Shown: positions 27,640-38,089, numbered from the stretch's first letter. The stretch: DNA of 64,000 nucleotides from Arthrobacter alpinus (GCF_001294625.1 NZ_CP012677.1:868001-932000), one strand, 5' to 3'. Notes: a model not told the origin generated them from the sequence alone. Numbers and translations are program-made.

Positions 27640-28874
27640 GTACGCCTGTCGCGACTGAATCCCTGGCGCTTTCAAACAGTACGACGCCGAACCCTGCCCT
27701 AGGCGACGGGCGCACCTCCCTGCGCCGGTTCACAGCGGCCGACGCGCAGGCCTATGCGGGCATCAACCGTGACCCGCTCAACGTCAAATGGACTGGCTCC
27801 GATGCCACCATGACGGCGCAGGACGCTACCGCCCTGATTGGCGGCGAGCTGGCCGACGGCTGGAACTCCGGCTCCTCCCTGCGTTTTGCCATCACCGGAC
27901 CCGGTCCTGGCGGCGCCATTGTTGGCACCACCAGCTTGCAAAGTGTGTTCCGCCCGGCGGACGGTGGCGGGTCCGCCTCCGTTGGCGTGAAGCTTGCAGA
28001 AGGTGGGCGGGGCCACGGCCATGCCCGCCGCGCCGTGGAACTGCTGTGCGGCTACGCGTTCGGCACGCTGGGACTGGAAGTCCTGCACTGGCGGGCCACC
28101 GTGGGTAACGAGGCAAGCCGCAAGCTGGCCCTCGGTTCGGGGTTTGTCCTAGCGGCGGAAATTCCCGGCTACGGCCACGTTGATGGCAAGGTGGCCGACG
28201 GTTGGCTGTTCACCCAGACGGCCACACAATGGCAGAGGCACCTTGACGGGCAGCGGGCCGAGCCCGAACCCGCCGCGAGCGTCCTTGCCGTGGCTGCCGT
28301 AGTGCCGCGCCTGAGTGACGGATCAGTGGTGCTGCGAGAACTCGCTGATGCCGACGCCGGGCAGCTGGTGCTCAACTGTGTCGATGAGGAAGCTATCAGG
28401 TGGACCACTGTTCCGCTGGGCTACACCAGCGAGCACGCCAGCTATTTCATCCACACGATCACCGCCGATGGCTGGCGCACGGGGGAAACATTGACCTTCG
28501 CCGTGGCGGACGCAGCCACCGACCAGCTCCTGGGCACCGTGGACCTGCAGTGCAAAAATCCTGGGGCCGCCTCCATCGGCATCAATTTTGGCGCCCATGC
28601 ACGCGGCACAGGGGCTGCCGAAAAGGCAGTGCGCCTGCTGGCGGACTATGCCTTCAACCAGCTGAACCTCAGCTACCTTCACTGGCACGCGCTGGCACCC
28701 AACTGGGGGAGCCGGAAGCTCGCCTGGAGGCTGGGCTTCACCTTTGACGGGGAGATCCGGGGCGACTACAACGACAGGGGTACACCGGCAGACCGCTGGA
28801 TACTCTCACTGGCAGCAGGCGACGCCCGCACACCCGTGGCGCCGTGGGATGGCCCAGCCCCGCTGACGCGGTAA
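27636..28874 (+). CDS. double-domain GNAT N-acetyltransferase
   Basis: The 412-residue protein carries two RimJ/RimL-like GNAT domains in tandem. Domain 1 covers about residues 20-200 (GRTSLRRFTAADAQAYAGI, then GRGHGHARRAVELLCGYAF and RATVGNEASRKLALGSGF). Domain 2 covers about 225-400 (GSVVLRELADADAGQLVL, GTGAAEKAVRLLADYAF, HWHALAPNWGSRKLAWRLGF). Both keep the acetyl-CoA loop and the closing N(E/G)SRK-(L) segment, so both may be active. Substrate unknown. ATG 27636 overlaps the preceding stop. Confidence 0.9.
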   Translation: MSTPVATESLALSNSTTPNPALGDGRTSLRRFTAADAQAYAGINRDPLNVKWTGSDATMTAQDATALIGGELADGWNSGSSLRFAITGPGPGGAIVGTTSLQSVFRPADGGGSASVGVKLAEGGRGHGHARRAVELLCGYAFGTLGLEVLHWRATVGNEASRKLALGSGFVLAAEIPGYGHVDGKVADGWLFTQTATQWQRHLDGQRAEPEPAASVLAVAAVVPRLSDGSVVLRELADADAGQLVLNCVDEEAIRWTTVPLGYTSEHASYFIHTITADGWRTGETLTFAVADAATDQLLGTVDLQCKNPGAASIGINFGAHARGTGAAEKAVRLLADYAFNQLNLSYLHWHALAPNWGSRKLAWRLGFTFDGEIRGDYNDRGTPADRWILSLAAGDARTPVAPWDGPAPLTR

Positions 28875-28931
28875 TCTTGAAAAGTCTTTTCATGGCCATC
28901 ATGACACGTAGGGAATTGGTGAGGAACAGCA

Positions 28932-29870
28932 GTGCACATTTGGAACTCCTTGGATCAAGTTCCGTCCGGGTTTGGCCCCAGCGTGGTCACCCTCGGAAAC
29001 TTTGATGGCCTGCACCGCGGGCACCAGCAGGTGTTGGGCCAGGTGCGGGACATCGCTGCCGGGCGTAACGCCAAGTCGGTGGCATTGACCTTTGACCCGC
29101 ATCCGGCACTGGTGCACCGCCCCGATTCCGCCCCCGGCCAGATCATGGGGTTGGCGGACAAGCTTGCCGCCATGGAGGGCATCGGCTTGGACGCCGTCCT
29201 GGTGATTCCCTACACCCTGGAGTTTGCCGCGCAGACTCCTGAAGAATTTGTCCGCAACGTCTTCGTGGACACCCTCGGCGCCTGCACCGTGGTGGTGGGC
29301 CACGACGTGCGGTTCGGCAAGTCCAACACTGGGGACCTGACAACCATGGTGACTCTGGGCGCCCAACTGGGGTTCGACGTCGTGGTCATCGACGACGAAG
29401 GTCACGACCGCCGCTGGTCCTCGACGTGGGTGCGGGAAGCCCTGGACAAGGGTGATGTGGACACCGCCGCCCAGGTGTTGGGCCGCTGGCACAGCATGAG
29501 CGGGGAAGTGGTGCACGGCGCCGCCCGTGGTCGAGTCCTGGGATTTCCGACGGCGAATCTCTCCCCGGACGCCTGTGGCAGCATCCCGGCCGACGGCGTC
29601 TACGCCGGCTGGCTCAACGATGAACTCGGACATCGCTGGCCAGCGGCGATCTCCGTGGGCTCTAATCCCACCTTCGAAGGAGTCAACCGGCAGGTTGAGG
29701 CTTTTGTGATTGGCCGGCCCGAGGAACCCATTGAGGCCTTCAACCTGTACGGCCAACACGTGGTGGTGGAGTTCGTGAAACGGCTCCGTGGCATGGTGGC
29801 CTACACCGGCCCGGAGGCCCTCATTGAGCAAATGCACAAGGACGTGCGAGAAAGCCGCAATATTTTGTAG
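28932..29870 (+). CDS. ribF: bifunctional riboflavin kinase/FAD synthetase
   Basis: RibF phosphorylates riboflavin to FMN and adenylylates FMN to FAD. The N-terminal FAD synthetase domain has GNFDGLHRGHQ (about residue 20) and the C-terminal flavokinase domain has GRVLGFPTANL (about 198-208) and the catalytic GVYAGW with NPTF. Its 312 residues are standard. The GTG start follows a GAGGAAC site. It lies in the conserved truB-ribF-rpsO order. Confidence 0.96.
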   Translation: MHIWNSLDQVPSGFGPSVVTLGNFDGLHRGHQQVLGQVRDIAAGRNAKSVALTFDPHPALVHRPDSAPGQIMGLADKLAAMEGIGLDAVLVIPYTLEFAAQTPEEFVRNVFVDTLGACTVVVGHDVRFGKSNTGDLTTMVTLGAQLGFDVVVIDDEGHDRRWSSTWVREALDKGDVDTAAQVLGRWHSMSGEVVHGAARGRVLGFPTANLSPDACGSIPADGVYAGWLNDELGHRWPAAISVGSNPTFEGVNRQVEAFVIGRPEEPIEAFNLYGQHVVVEFVKRLRGMVAYTGPEALIEQMHKDVRESRNIL

Positions 29871-29925
29871 CATCGGCGCATGAGTGTTTGCTCACCTCAC
29901 TTCGACTTAACGCCGTTCCCTGCCG

Positions 29926-29931
29926 TAAACT
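29926..29931 (+). promoter_or_regulatory. candidate rpsO -10 box
   Basis: TAAACT lies about 107 nt before the rpsO GTG. The leader can fold a GAATCCGGC/GCTGGATTC stem (about 29939-29971). rpsO leaders are autoregulated by S15 in several bacteria; no specific fold is claimed here. Confidence 0.4.
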
Positions 29932-30037
29932 TAGGGATTGAATCCGGCTGCAGTCCGTGGTGGCTGGATTCCGCCGTGTTCTTGGTTACCCAGGAGCACT
30001 GTGACACCGCGTTCACGGCACATCCAAGGAGTTACTT

Positions 30038-30307
30038 GTGGCACTTGAAGCCGCTGTAAAGCAAGAAATCATGCAGGCATTTGCAACCAGCGAAGGTGAC
30101 ACTGGTTCGCCTGAGGTTCAGGTCGCAATGCTCTCACGACGCATTTCAGATCTGACCGAACACCTGAAGATGCACAAGCACGACCACCACACCCGCCGTG
30201 GCCTCATGGGCCTGGTCGGTCGCCGTCGTCGCCTGCTCGGGTACCTGAAGGACACCGACATCGCACGCTACCGTACGCTCATCGAGCGCCTCGGCCTGCG
30301 CCGCTAG
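30038..30307 (+). CDS. rpsO: 30S ribosomal protein S15
   Basis: S15 binds the central domain of 16S rRNA and nucleates platform assembly. The 89-residue protein shows the family pattern: [52 protein letters not shown] 30038 has AAGGAG upstream and matches the canonical length. It has its own promoter region and is followed by a terminator-like hairpin before pnp. Confidence 0.97.
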   Translation: MALEAAVKQEIMQAFATSEGDTGSPEVQVAMLSRRISDLTEHLKMHKHDHHTRRGLMGLVGRRRRLLGYLKDTDIARYRTLIERLGLRR

Positions 30308-30317
30308 TAGGACCGTG

Positions 30318-30352
30318 AGGCGGTCTCTCCCAGACACTGGGGGAGGCCGCCT
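30318..30352. terminator. rpsO terminator hairpin
   Basis: A near-perfect 16-bp stem (30318-30333 with 30337-30352) around a 3-nt loop, 10 bp after the rpsO stop and followed by TTCAC. Confidence 0.7.
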
Positions 30353-30635
30353 TTCACAGTGTTGACACGAGGCGTGTCGATGCTACCCGTGCCGGGCGCG
30401 TTCGTGGCTGGCACAAAATATTGGCCTTATGGAAGCTGACCCTTCTGCCGCGCATTCGCGGTCCTCGGTAGTGGTCTCCGGGAGAAGCCTTTGGGCTTGT
30501 ACCCGTGGACCTCGATCGAAGACCGGGTGTAGTACAGCCCTTCACAGCAGGATTCGGTGGAGTGTCTGGGATGGTGGCGGGCAATTCCTGGCCAAGTTTG
30601 TAAATACACCTACAAAGAAATGGAGGTGACTCTCT
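30353..30635 (+). other. pnp leader region
   Basis: The remaining 283 bp between the rpsO terminator and pnp hold no open frame that looks like a gene. Immediately before pnp there is GGAGGT. In enterobacteria the pnp leader is processed by RNase III and autoregulated; whether a comparable structure exists here cannot be said by eye. Confidence 0.4.
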
Positions 30636-32876
30636 ATGGAGGGTCCCGAGATTCAGTACGCAGAGGCCGTTATCGACAACGGCCGTTACGGCAAGCGCGT
30701 TATCCGCTTTGAAACCGGCCGCCTTGCACAGCAGGCAGCTGGCGCCGCGATGGTTTACATCGACGAGGACACTGTTCTGCTGTCGGCCACCACGGCCGGC
30801 AAGCACCCACGTGAAGGCTTTGACTTCTTCCCGCTGACTGTTGATGTGGAAGAGCGCATGTACGCCGCTGGCCGCATCCCAGGCAGCTTCTTCCGCCGCG
30901 AAGGCCGTCCCTCAACGGAAGCCATCCTGGCCTGCCGTTTGATGGACCGCCCGTTGCGTCCGGCCTTCGTGAAGGGTCTGCGCAACGAAGTCCAGATCGT
31001 TGTCACGGTTCTGGCCATCAACCCGGACGTCCTGTACGACGTGGTGGCCATCAACGCCTCCTCCATGTCAACGCAGCTCTCCGGGCTGCCGTTCTCCGGC
31101 CCGATCGGCGCCGTCCGCGTCGCCCTGATCGACGACGGCAAGGGCCCGCAGTGGGTTGCCTTCCCGAAGCACTCCGAGCTGGAAAACGCCGTGTTCAACA
31201 TGGTTGTTGCCGGCAAGGTCAGCGGTGACGACGTCGCCATCATGATGGTGGAAGCCGAAGCCACCGACAATTCCTGGAAGCTCATCAAGGAACAGGGCCA
31301 CCAGGCCCCCACCGAAGAGGTTGTTTCCGAGGGTCTGGAAGCGGCCAAGCCGTTCATCAAGGCACTCTGTGAGGCACAGGCAGACTTGGCAGCTCGCGCC
31401 GCCAAGCCGACCGTCGAGTTCCCGGTCTTCCTTGACTACCAGGACGACGCCTACCAGGCCGTGAGCAAGGCTGCAGAAACCAAGCTGGCAGCAGTGTTCA
31501 CCATCGCCGACAAGCAGGAGCGCGACAACGCCTCCGACGCGTTGAAGGATGAGACCATTGCCGCGTTGGCAGCCGATTTTGAGGGCCGCGAGAAGGAACT
31601 CTCTGCAGCGTTCCGCGCAGTCACCAAGCACGTGATCCGTCAGCGCATCCTCACCGAGCAGGTCCGCATTGACGGCCGCGGCCTGACGGACATCCGCCAG
31701 CTCACCGCGGAGGTTGAAGTTTTGCCTCGCGTCCACGGCTCCGCCATCTTCGAACGCGGTGAGACCCAGATTCTGGGTGTCACCACCTTGAACATGTTGA
31801 AGATGGAACAGCAGATTGATTCGCTGAGCCCGGTAACGCGCAAGCGCTACATGCACAACTACAACTTCCCGCCGTACTCCACCGGTGAAACCGGCCGCGT
31901 GGGCTCGCCCAAGCGCCGCGAAATTGGCCACGGTGCCCTTGCCGAGCGCGCCCTCATGCCGGTGCTGCCCTCGCGTGAAGAGTTCCCTTACGCCATCCGC
32001 CAGGTGTCCGAGGCGTTGAGCTCCAACGGCTCAACGTCCATGGGTTCTGTATGCGCATCGACCTTGTCGCTGCTCAACGCCGGTGTGCCGTTGAAGGCTG
32101 CTGTTGCCGGCATCGCCATGGGCCTGGTCTCCGACCAGGTTGACGGTCAGACCCGTTACGCGGCTCTGACCGACATCCTCGGCGCCGAAGATGCCTTCGG
32201 CGACATGGACTTCAAGGTTGCAGGTACCTCCGAGTTCGTGACGGCCATCCAGCTGGACACGAAGCTCGACGGCATCCCGGCCTCCGTCCTGGACGCGGCC
32301 CTGAAGCAGGCCCGCGAGGCACGCTTGCACATCCTGAGCGTGCTCAACGCCGCCATTGACGTGCCGGACGAGCTCTCCGAGTTCGCGCCCCGCGTCATCG
32401 CGGTCAAGATCCCCGTTGACAAGATCGGCGAGGTCATTGGGCCGAAGGGCAAGATGATCAACCAGATCCAGGAAGACACCGGCGCTGACATCTCCATTGA
32501 AGATGACGGCACGGTATACATCGGTGCAACGAACGGTCCCTCTGCCGACGCCGCTCGTTCAGCGATCAACGCCATCGCCAACCCGCAGATTCCGGAAATT
32601 GGCGAGCGTTACCTGGGCACAGTTGTCAAGACCACCACGTTTGGCGCGTTCATTTCGCTCACGCCCGGCAAGGATGGCCTGCTGCACATTTCCGAGCTGC
32701 GCAAGCTCGCCAATGGCAAGCGTGTTGACAACGTTGATGACATCGTCGCCGTCGGCCAGAAGATCCAGGTAGAAATCACCAAGATCGATGACCGTGGCAA
32801 GCTGTCCCTCTCCCCGGTTGTTGCCGAGGACGAGAACGCCCCGGAAGAGACTGTTTCCGAAGGCGCTGCTGAGTAA
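30636..32876 (+). CDS. pnp: polyribonucleotide nucleotidyltransferase (PNPase)
   Basis: PNPase degrades RNA 3'-5' by phosphorolysis and can add tails. The 746-residue protein has two RNase PH cores: the first at residues about 10-160 with [12 protein letters not shown], and the second from about 340 with [13 protein letters not shown] and [13 protein letters not shown]. An all-alpha linker lies between them, then a KH domain (about 589, [16 protein letters not shown]) and an S1 domain (about 655, [15 protein letters not shown]). All are in the expected order. An M16 peptidase gene follows after 3 bp, as in other actinobacteria. Confidence 0.97.
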   Translation: MEGPEIQYAEAVIDNGRYGKRVIRFETGRLAQQAAGAAMVYIDEDTVLLSATTAGKHPREGFDFFPLTVDVEERMYAAGRIPGSFFRREGRPSTEAILACRLMDRPLRPAFVKGLRNEVQIVVTVLAINPDVLYDVVAINASSMSTQLSGLPFSGPIGAVRVALIDDGKGPQWVAFPKHSELENAVFNMVVAGKVSGDDVAIMMVEAEATDNSWKLIKEQGHQAPTEEVVSEGLEAAKPFIKALCEAQADLAARAAKPTVEFPVFLDYQDDAYQAVSKAAETKLAAVFTIADKQERDNASDALKDETIAALAADFEGREKELSAAFRAVTKHVIRQRILTEQVRIDGRGLTDIRQLTAEVEVLPRVHGSAIFERGETQILGVTTLNMLKMEQQIDSLSPVTRKRYMHNYNFPPYSTGETGRVGSPKRREIGHGALAERALMPVLPSREEFPYAIRQVSEALSSNGSTSMGSVCASTLSLLNAGVPLKAAVAGIAMGLVSDQVDGQTRYAALTDILGAEDAFGDMDFKVAGTSEFVTAIQLDTKLDGIPASVLDAALKQAREARLHILSVLNAAIDVPDELSEFAPRVIAVKIPVDKIGEVIGPKGKMINQIQEDTGADISIEDDGTVYIGATNGPSADAARSAINAIANPQIPEIGERYLGTVVKTTTFGAFISLTPGKDGLLHISELRKLANGKRVDNVDDIVAVGQKIQVEITKIDDRGKLSLSPVVAEDENAPEETVSEGAAE

Positions 32877-32879
32877 TCT

Positions 32880-34238
32880 ATGGCTATCACCCTTTTGCCG
32901 CTGACCTCCGCCGCCGACGGCCTGGCCTCAGCCGATTCCACACTGATCTCCGGCAAGATCGGCGGCGCCGTAGTGCGCCGTTCGGTCCTGCCCGGGGGGG
33001 TGCGGGTGTTGACCGAGTCCATGCCGGGACAGCGAAGCGCGACAATCGGGTTCTGGGTTGGTGTTGGCTCTCGGGATGAATCCGAGGGCCAACACGGCTC
33101 GACCCACTTCCTTGAGCACCTGCTGTTCAAGGGCACCCGGCGCCGTACGGCGTTGGAAATTGCTTCCGCCTTTGACGAGGTGGGCGGGGAGTCCAACGCG
33201 GCCACTGCCAAGGAAAGCACCTGCTACTACGCACGTGTCCTAGACACCGACCTGCCCATGGCCATCGACGTGATCGCCGACATGGTCACCTCTGCCGTGC
33301 TTGACCCGGCCGAGCTGGAGCAGGAACGCGACGTCATCTTGGAAGAAATCGCCATGGACAGCGATGACCCCACCGACGTCGCCCACGAACATTTTGTGGC
33401 CGCCGTTCTCGGCGAACACGCCCTAGGACGCCCCATCGGTGGCACGCCGGAGACCATCAAGTCTGTTCCGCGCGAGTCGGTGTGGGAGCATTACCAAAAG
33501 CACTACCGCCCTGAGACCCTTGTCATCACCGCTGCTGGCGGGCTGGACCACGACGCCGTCTGCGAGCTGGTTCTGGCAGCCCTGCGGACCGCGGGCTGGT
33601 CCCTGGACGACGGCGTGGTCCCGGCGTCCCGGCGCAACAGCACGGCCGCCGTCATCACCGGCACGGCAGGACTACACGTGGTCAACCGGAAGGTGGAGCA
33701 GGCCAACATCATTGTGGGCTGCCCGTCACTGACCGCCACCGATTCCCGCCGCTATGTCATGAGCGTGCTGAACTCGATCCTCGGTGGCGGCATGTCTTCA
33801 CGGCTATTCCAGGAAATCCGCGAGAAGCGCGGACTGGTGTACTCCACTTATTCCTTTGCCTCCGCCTACGCCGACGCCGGCTATTTTGGTTTGTATGCCG
33901 GCTGTTCACCGCAGAAGGTAGGCCAGGTCATTGGCCTGCTGACGGCCGAGTTGGAGAAGCTAGCCGCCGACGGTGTCACAGAAGCGGAGCTGAAAAAGGC
34001 CCTGGGTCAACTCTCCGGTGGCATTGTGCTGGGTATGGAGGACAGCGGTTCACGCATGTCGCGCCTGGGACGTTCCGAGCTTGTCTCCGGCGAGTTTTTG
34101 GACATCGATGAGACCCTCAGCCGAATCCGCGCCGTCACTGCCGAGGAAGTCCAGGCGCTGGCCCGCGTGCTGGCCGCTTCGCCGCGCACCATTACCGTGG
34201 TGGGACCTTTCAAGGAATCCGAGACCTTCGGCCTGTAG
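32880..34238 (+). CDS. M16 family zinc peptidase
   Basis: The 452-residue protein has the inverted zinc motif HFLEHLLFKGT (HxxEH, about residue 76-80) with the downstream Glu in the ERDVILEEIAMD helix, and the M16 C-terminal domain with GGGMSSRLFQEIREKRGLVYS. Family members cleave peptides in the cytoplasm, including processing-peptidase-like and PqqL-like enzymes. The gene is 3 bp after pnp and very likely cotranscribed; this pairing is common in Gram-positives. The substrate is unknown. Confidence 0.94.
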   Translation: MAITLLPLTSAADGLASADSTLISGKIGGAVVRRSVLPGGVRVLTESMPGQRSATIGFWVGVGSRDESEGQHGSTHFLEHLLFKGTRRRTALEIASAFDEVGGESNAATAKESTCYYARVLDTDLPMAIDVIADMVTSAVLDPAELEQERDVILEEIAMDSDDPTDVAHEHFVAAVLGEHALGRPIGGTPETIKSVPRESVWEHYQKHYRPETLVITAAGGLDHDAVCELVLAALRTAGWSLDDGVVPASRRNSTAAVITGTAGLHVVNRKVEQANIIVGCPSLTATDSRRYVMSVLNSILGGGMSSRLFQEIREKRGLVYSTYSFASAYADAGYFGLYAGCSPQKVGQVIGLLTAELEKLAADGVTEAELKKALGQLSGGIVLGMEDSGSRMSRLGRSELVSGEFLDIDETLSRIRAVTAEEVQALARVLAASPRTITVVGPFKESETFGL

Positions 34239-34252
34239 CCGATTCGTTCGCC

Positions 34253-34300
34253 ATGGCGCGGAACGTGCATACACATTGTGTGCGTGTTCCGTGCCATTTT
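34253..34300. terminator. terminator after the pnp-M16 operon
   Basis: An imperfect stem of about 20 bp (from 34253 to 34297, loop near TTG) followed by TTTT, 15 bp after the M16 stop. Confidence 0.65.
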
Positions 34301-34417
34301 GCTTACCCCGGGGTCCGTCCTGATGCCACGGCTGCGGAGGGGTCAAGGGTCGCAAAAATACTTATCCACAGATTTCCTTGATGTGGCACGCACCCGGTGT
34401 TGATTGTCAGAGCCAAC

Positions 34418-34434
34418 ATTTAGAATAAATGTAT
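34418..34434. promoter_or_regulatory. small palindrome upstream of the HNH pseudogene
   Basis: ACATTTA and TAAATGT half-sites separated by GAA, in an A/T-rich patch about 60 bp before the start of the DUF222/HNH gene. It could be an operator or simply part of the promoter; no binding protein is suggested. Confidence 0.3.
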
Positions 34435-34494
34435 AAGAAGGAAGTGAAGATTTAGAACAATAGTTCTCTTCACGTTGACGGGCAGGTGGGCAGC

Positions 34495-36363
34495 ATGATG
34501 ACACCGGAGTGGTTTGAGACCATCCCCGGTGGCGGCCCGGCCCATGAGCGGACTTCGGGTTCCGCGGGTACTGGTACTGACCGGCCTGGACCTCTCGCTC
34601 CATCGTTGGCGTCAGCGGCCGGGTGCGGTGTGTTGTCAGGGGCGGCCGGGCTGCTGCTTGAACAATGTGCCGGAGCGTTTGATCCTGTGGTTTTTGCCCA
34701 GCTGGATGCAGCTTTGGCCATGAATTGGCGGATCGTGCCCGGACCCGCGCCACTGACGCAACGGCCCTCGTGGCCCAGTTTGTGCGCGAGGGCCAGTGGG
34801 CTTCCTCGCTGGCCCAATTGCGCGAGCATGAGGCGGGACCGAAGGCGGCAGCGACTAAGGCGCAGGCACTGGCGGGCATGGCCACGGTCATTGGCCTCGC
34901 CTTAGTCGGCACCCTACGCCAGCCCGGCGCGGATTCGTGCCCGCCATCAGAGCCCTGTGGCGACGCGGCTTTTGATCAAGCGGCCGTGGACGCCGTGAAT
35001 GCCGCAGCGGCGGTACAGGTCCAGGCGCAGGCCGTTTCTATGGCGCAGCAGCGCCTGATCCAGGCCCGGGCTGGGGTTCCGCGGGAAAATCTGGGTCGGG
35101 GCATTGCACAACAGGTGGGCTTGGCCAGGCATGAATCCCCGCTCAGGGGCAGGCAATTGTGTGAATTGGCGACGATGCTGGTGCGCGAAATGCCACACAC
35201 GCTCGCGACGTTTGCATCCGGCAAAATGAATGAGTACCGCGCCTCCATCATGGTGCGGGAGACGACGTGCCTGAGCGCCAAGGACCGGGCTCAGGTGGAC
35301 TGGGAACTGTGCGGTGATGCGGATCGGGCGGGCCTCTTGGGGTCCAGACAATTGGTAGCCGCGGCAAAGAGCGCTGCCTATTCCCTGGACCCTGCGGCCG
35401 TGGCGAATCGATTCGCTATGGCCCCATCTGAACGGTACGTTTCGTTGCGCCCCGCCGCGGACGGAATGACCTTGTTGACTGCCTTGATCCCCTTGAACCA
35501 GGGTGTACGCATCTACAACACCCTTTCCAAAGTTGCCGACAGTGCAAGAGCGGGTGGCGATGACCGGGGTAAGGGTCAGCTCATGGCCGATGCGCTCATG
35601 CACCGGCTCATGCAACACGAGCCCTGTAGGCGCAACCACGAGCCCAGCAGCCGTGGTGAGTCCGGTCCTAATGACCAGGGATTGCGCGGCGGCATAATGT
35701 GCACCTCTGTGACTGAGCCCGATATTGCCCTGGCGCTGGTGATGACGGATCGGGCGCTCTTTGACGGGGCAAATGACCCCGCCGTCCTTGTCGGCTACGA
35801 CCCGATCCCAGCCCCCACCACCCGCGCCTGGATCGTGGGCACCGGCGCCCATGCTTCCGCCAATGATGGGAGATCTTTGCTGCGGGTGTGGCTGAAGCGG
35901 CTCTTCACCCATCAGGCATTCAACACATTGCTGGGAATGGATTCCAAGGGGCGGCTGTTTCCCGAAGGCATGAAAGAACTTTTCGCGACTCCGGGACCAG
36001 CGATGTGCTGCCCCGTACTGTGATGCACCGATCCGCGAATACGACCACATTAAGTCCTGGGCAAGCGGCGGAGGGACCACCCTGACCAACGGCCAGAGAT
36101 TGTGCACGGCCTGCTACCAGGCCAAGGAAGCGCTCGGCTGGAGCAGTAACAAGATCAATCGCCAGTCCCTTACTCCCTTGCCTTGGCCGGATCCCGGAGT
36201 CAGGGTCACCACGCCAACAGGCCACCGCTACGTCTCGATCGCCCGCCACTTCCCGGCAGTTCTCATAGTCCGCGAAAAAAAATGTAGCGAAAACAGACAA
36301 CGTTGCCCAGAAAGCTACCTCGGGTCAGCAGCGCCGACTAGGGTGCGATGTCCTGTGCGCTAA
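34495..36363 (+). pseudogene. DUF222/HNH endonuclease (13E12-type) with two frameshifts
   Basis: Three frames combine into one DUF222-HNH protein. The first (from ATG 34495) runs through FDPVVFAQLDAALAM to about 34720. The second (frame of 34725) carries the DUF222 body, e.g. GQWASSLAQLREHEAGPKAA and PSERYVSLRPAADGMTLLTA, ending after FPEGMKELFAT near 35988. The third holds the HNH part, RDQRCAAPYCDAPIREYDHI, with CTACYQAKEALGW. A one-base excess in the ACTCCGGGACC stretch explains the second shift. These multicopy actinobacterial genes of unknown role often carry a mobile-like distribution. The third frame overlaps the next minus-strand gene by 26 bp. Confidence 0.8.
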
Positions 36364-36637
36364 GCTGTTCCACGACCCGAGTTTTGGGTCCACCAGCCAG
36401 TGCCGGAGAGGCCCCCGGAGTCGACCACACCTGAGTCTTCAATCGCCCCAGGAACTGCTCCGCTTCACCAGAGGTGACAAAATCCAGGTCCAGCACCATA
36501 TAGTGATCGTCGCCGATGGGGCGGTACACGCCCTCGCCCACCACGCCGGAGGCCACCCGCCCCAGCGGATCCGCGTTGTCGGCGCCCATCCACATACCAA
36601 AGTCCTTAATGCCGTGTTCAATCTGCAAGGCAAACAT
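36338..36637 (-). CDS. conserved hypothetical protein, possible dimeric alpha-beta barrel
   Basis: The 99-residue protein starts at ATG with AAAGGACAGGG upstream. The pattern HGIKDFGMWMGADNADPLGR and DDHYMVLDLDFVTSGEAEQF suggests a single ferredoxin-like alpha/beta domain, as in small proteins of the antibiotic-monooxygenase-like fold; no catalytic residue can be assigned. It appears intact although both neighbours are pseudogenes, and it converges on the HNH pseudogene. Family unknown. Confidence 0.7.
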   Translation of the reverse strand: MFALQIEHGIKDFGMWMGADNADPLGRVASGVVGEGVYRPIGDDHYMVLDLDFVTSGEAEQFLGRLKTQVWSTPGASPALAGGPKTRVVEQLSAQDIAP

Positions 36638-36752
36638 TGCCCTGTCCTTTCGTGGAAACTGATGCTTTGACGGTAGGTGAGCGGGTCGACAAACGACATC
36701 CCAGAAATCTGGGGGCGGCTCCTAGCGGACCGGCAAAGCGCATACTTGAGGC

Positions 36753-37785
36753 ATGATCAGCGATTGGGCATTGCGCAGCTGTCTGGACCGGGTCACAGCG
36801 TTAGGGGACGCGCACTTGGACAGTCACACCTACCGCGCTGGCGTGCTCGACGAGTTGCGCGCCGTCGTAGTCTATGACGCTTGGGTCTGGCCCTTGGCAG
36901 GCCCCGTGACAACGGTAGGTATGACACCGATGGCGCAGGTGCCATGTGCGGAGGAACTACCCCTGCTGATCAGCCTCAGGTACCAGACGCACATCAACAG
37001 ATGGACAACCCTGCCCATCAATCCGTCCAAGGCAGTGTCTCTGAAGCGGGTGACGGGGAATGAGCTCGGCCGCAGCGAGTTGTGGAGGGACCGGTTGTCG
37101 CGCTTCGGGGTGGTTGATGTCCTGTCCGTCGCCTTTGCCGAGGGCTGGGGCCTGTGGGACTGGCTTGAGCTGTGGCGTGGGCCTGGTGGTTTCGACTTTT
37201 CCGACACGGATGCTCACTGCGTGGAGTCCATAGCAGGTGTTGTTGCCACAGGATTGCAGGAATGTACTGGCCATGAGTTTCAGTCCGGCGGCACGGGCGG
37301 CGCCGTCGTGGGTCACCGCCAGGCTGTGCTGGTGCTCGCCGACGACTTGTTCATCATGAGTCAGACGGATTCAGCCGGACCTTGGCTTGAGTTGCTGCAA
37401 CAAGCACCTCAGCTACACCAGGGTGTTCCGGCCGAGGTGCTGAACGTGGCAGCCCAGCTGCTGACTGTGGAGCAGGGCATTGACGCCCACCCGGCGCGCT
37501 CATGCAGGCATGTCGGCGCCCATTGCCGTCACTGTCCTAGACTGCCTCCCCGCTGAGCGGATGGAGGTCATCGTACGCAGTTTTGCCCTTAGTCCGCGGG
37601 AATGCCAGTTGTTGGAGCTCTCCGCGGCAGGCCTAGACACGGCGACGTTGGCCCGCCGCCTGGGGATCAGCCGGTATACAGTCCAGGGTGTTTTCAAATC
37701 CCTTTTTGGAAAATGCGACGTCCAGAGTCGCGGCGCATTGTTGGCGATGGCTTTGGGGCCACTTGCACCGGCGGTCTACCGGTAG
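36753..37785 (+). pseudogene. LuxR-family regulator, frameshifted with internal deletion
   Basis: The N-terminal 240 residues (from ATG 36753) form a sensory, GAF-like region common in actinobacterial LuxR regulators (SDWALRSCLDRVTALGD; VVVYDAWVWPLAGPVTT). Near 37490 the frame is lost. The +1 frame then gives a typical GerE/LuxR helix-turn-helix: ALSPRECQLLELSAAGLDTA and RRLGISRYTVQGVFKSLFGK, ending at 37785. The segment that should link the halves looks about a dozen residues too short, so a deletion probably accompanies the shift. No DNA-binding product joined to its sensor can be made without recoding. Confidence 0.75.
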
Positions 37786-37817
37786 CGGCGGAGTGAGCCG
37801 TTGAGGCCTTGGGGTGG

Positions 37818-38087
37818 CTAACCGCCAGCGAAGGGTGGCAGGACGTCGACGACGTCGCCCGCCTGCAGGACAACCGTCAGGTCGCGGGTGGATACTTCGT
37901 TGACCAGGAAACTGCATCGGGTCAGCAGCTCCGATAGTGGGGGTGTGTGACTGGAGGCAGACGCCGGGTAGCTGTCCACGAGCAGGGCCGACAAATCGGC
38001 TAGGGTGACGGCACCGGCGGACAGGTCCACCTGCTGTTCCTCAGCGCCCGTGGCGGCCGCGGCTGCGGCGAAAAAACGTATTTTCAT
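37818..38087 (-). CDS. moaD: MoaD/ThiS-like molybdopterin synthase small subunit
   Basis: MoaD carries the thiocarboxylate sulfur used by molybdopterin synthase. The 89-residue protein has a ubiquitin-like fold (MKIRFFAAAAAATG start, GDVVDVLPPFAGG end) and terminates in the essential Gly-Gly. ATG 38087 is preceded by GGAGGGTGAGG; the longer open frame is not used. It starts 2 bp after moaA, forming a moaA-moaD operon. The large subunit moaE lies on the plus strand at 43.6 kb. Confidence 0.92.
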   Translation of the reverse strand: MKIRFFAAAAAATGAEEQQVDLSAGAVTLADLSALLVDSYPASASSHTPPLSELLTRCSFLVNEVSTRDLTVVLQAGDVVDVLPPFAGG

Positions 38088-38089
38088 CC

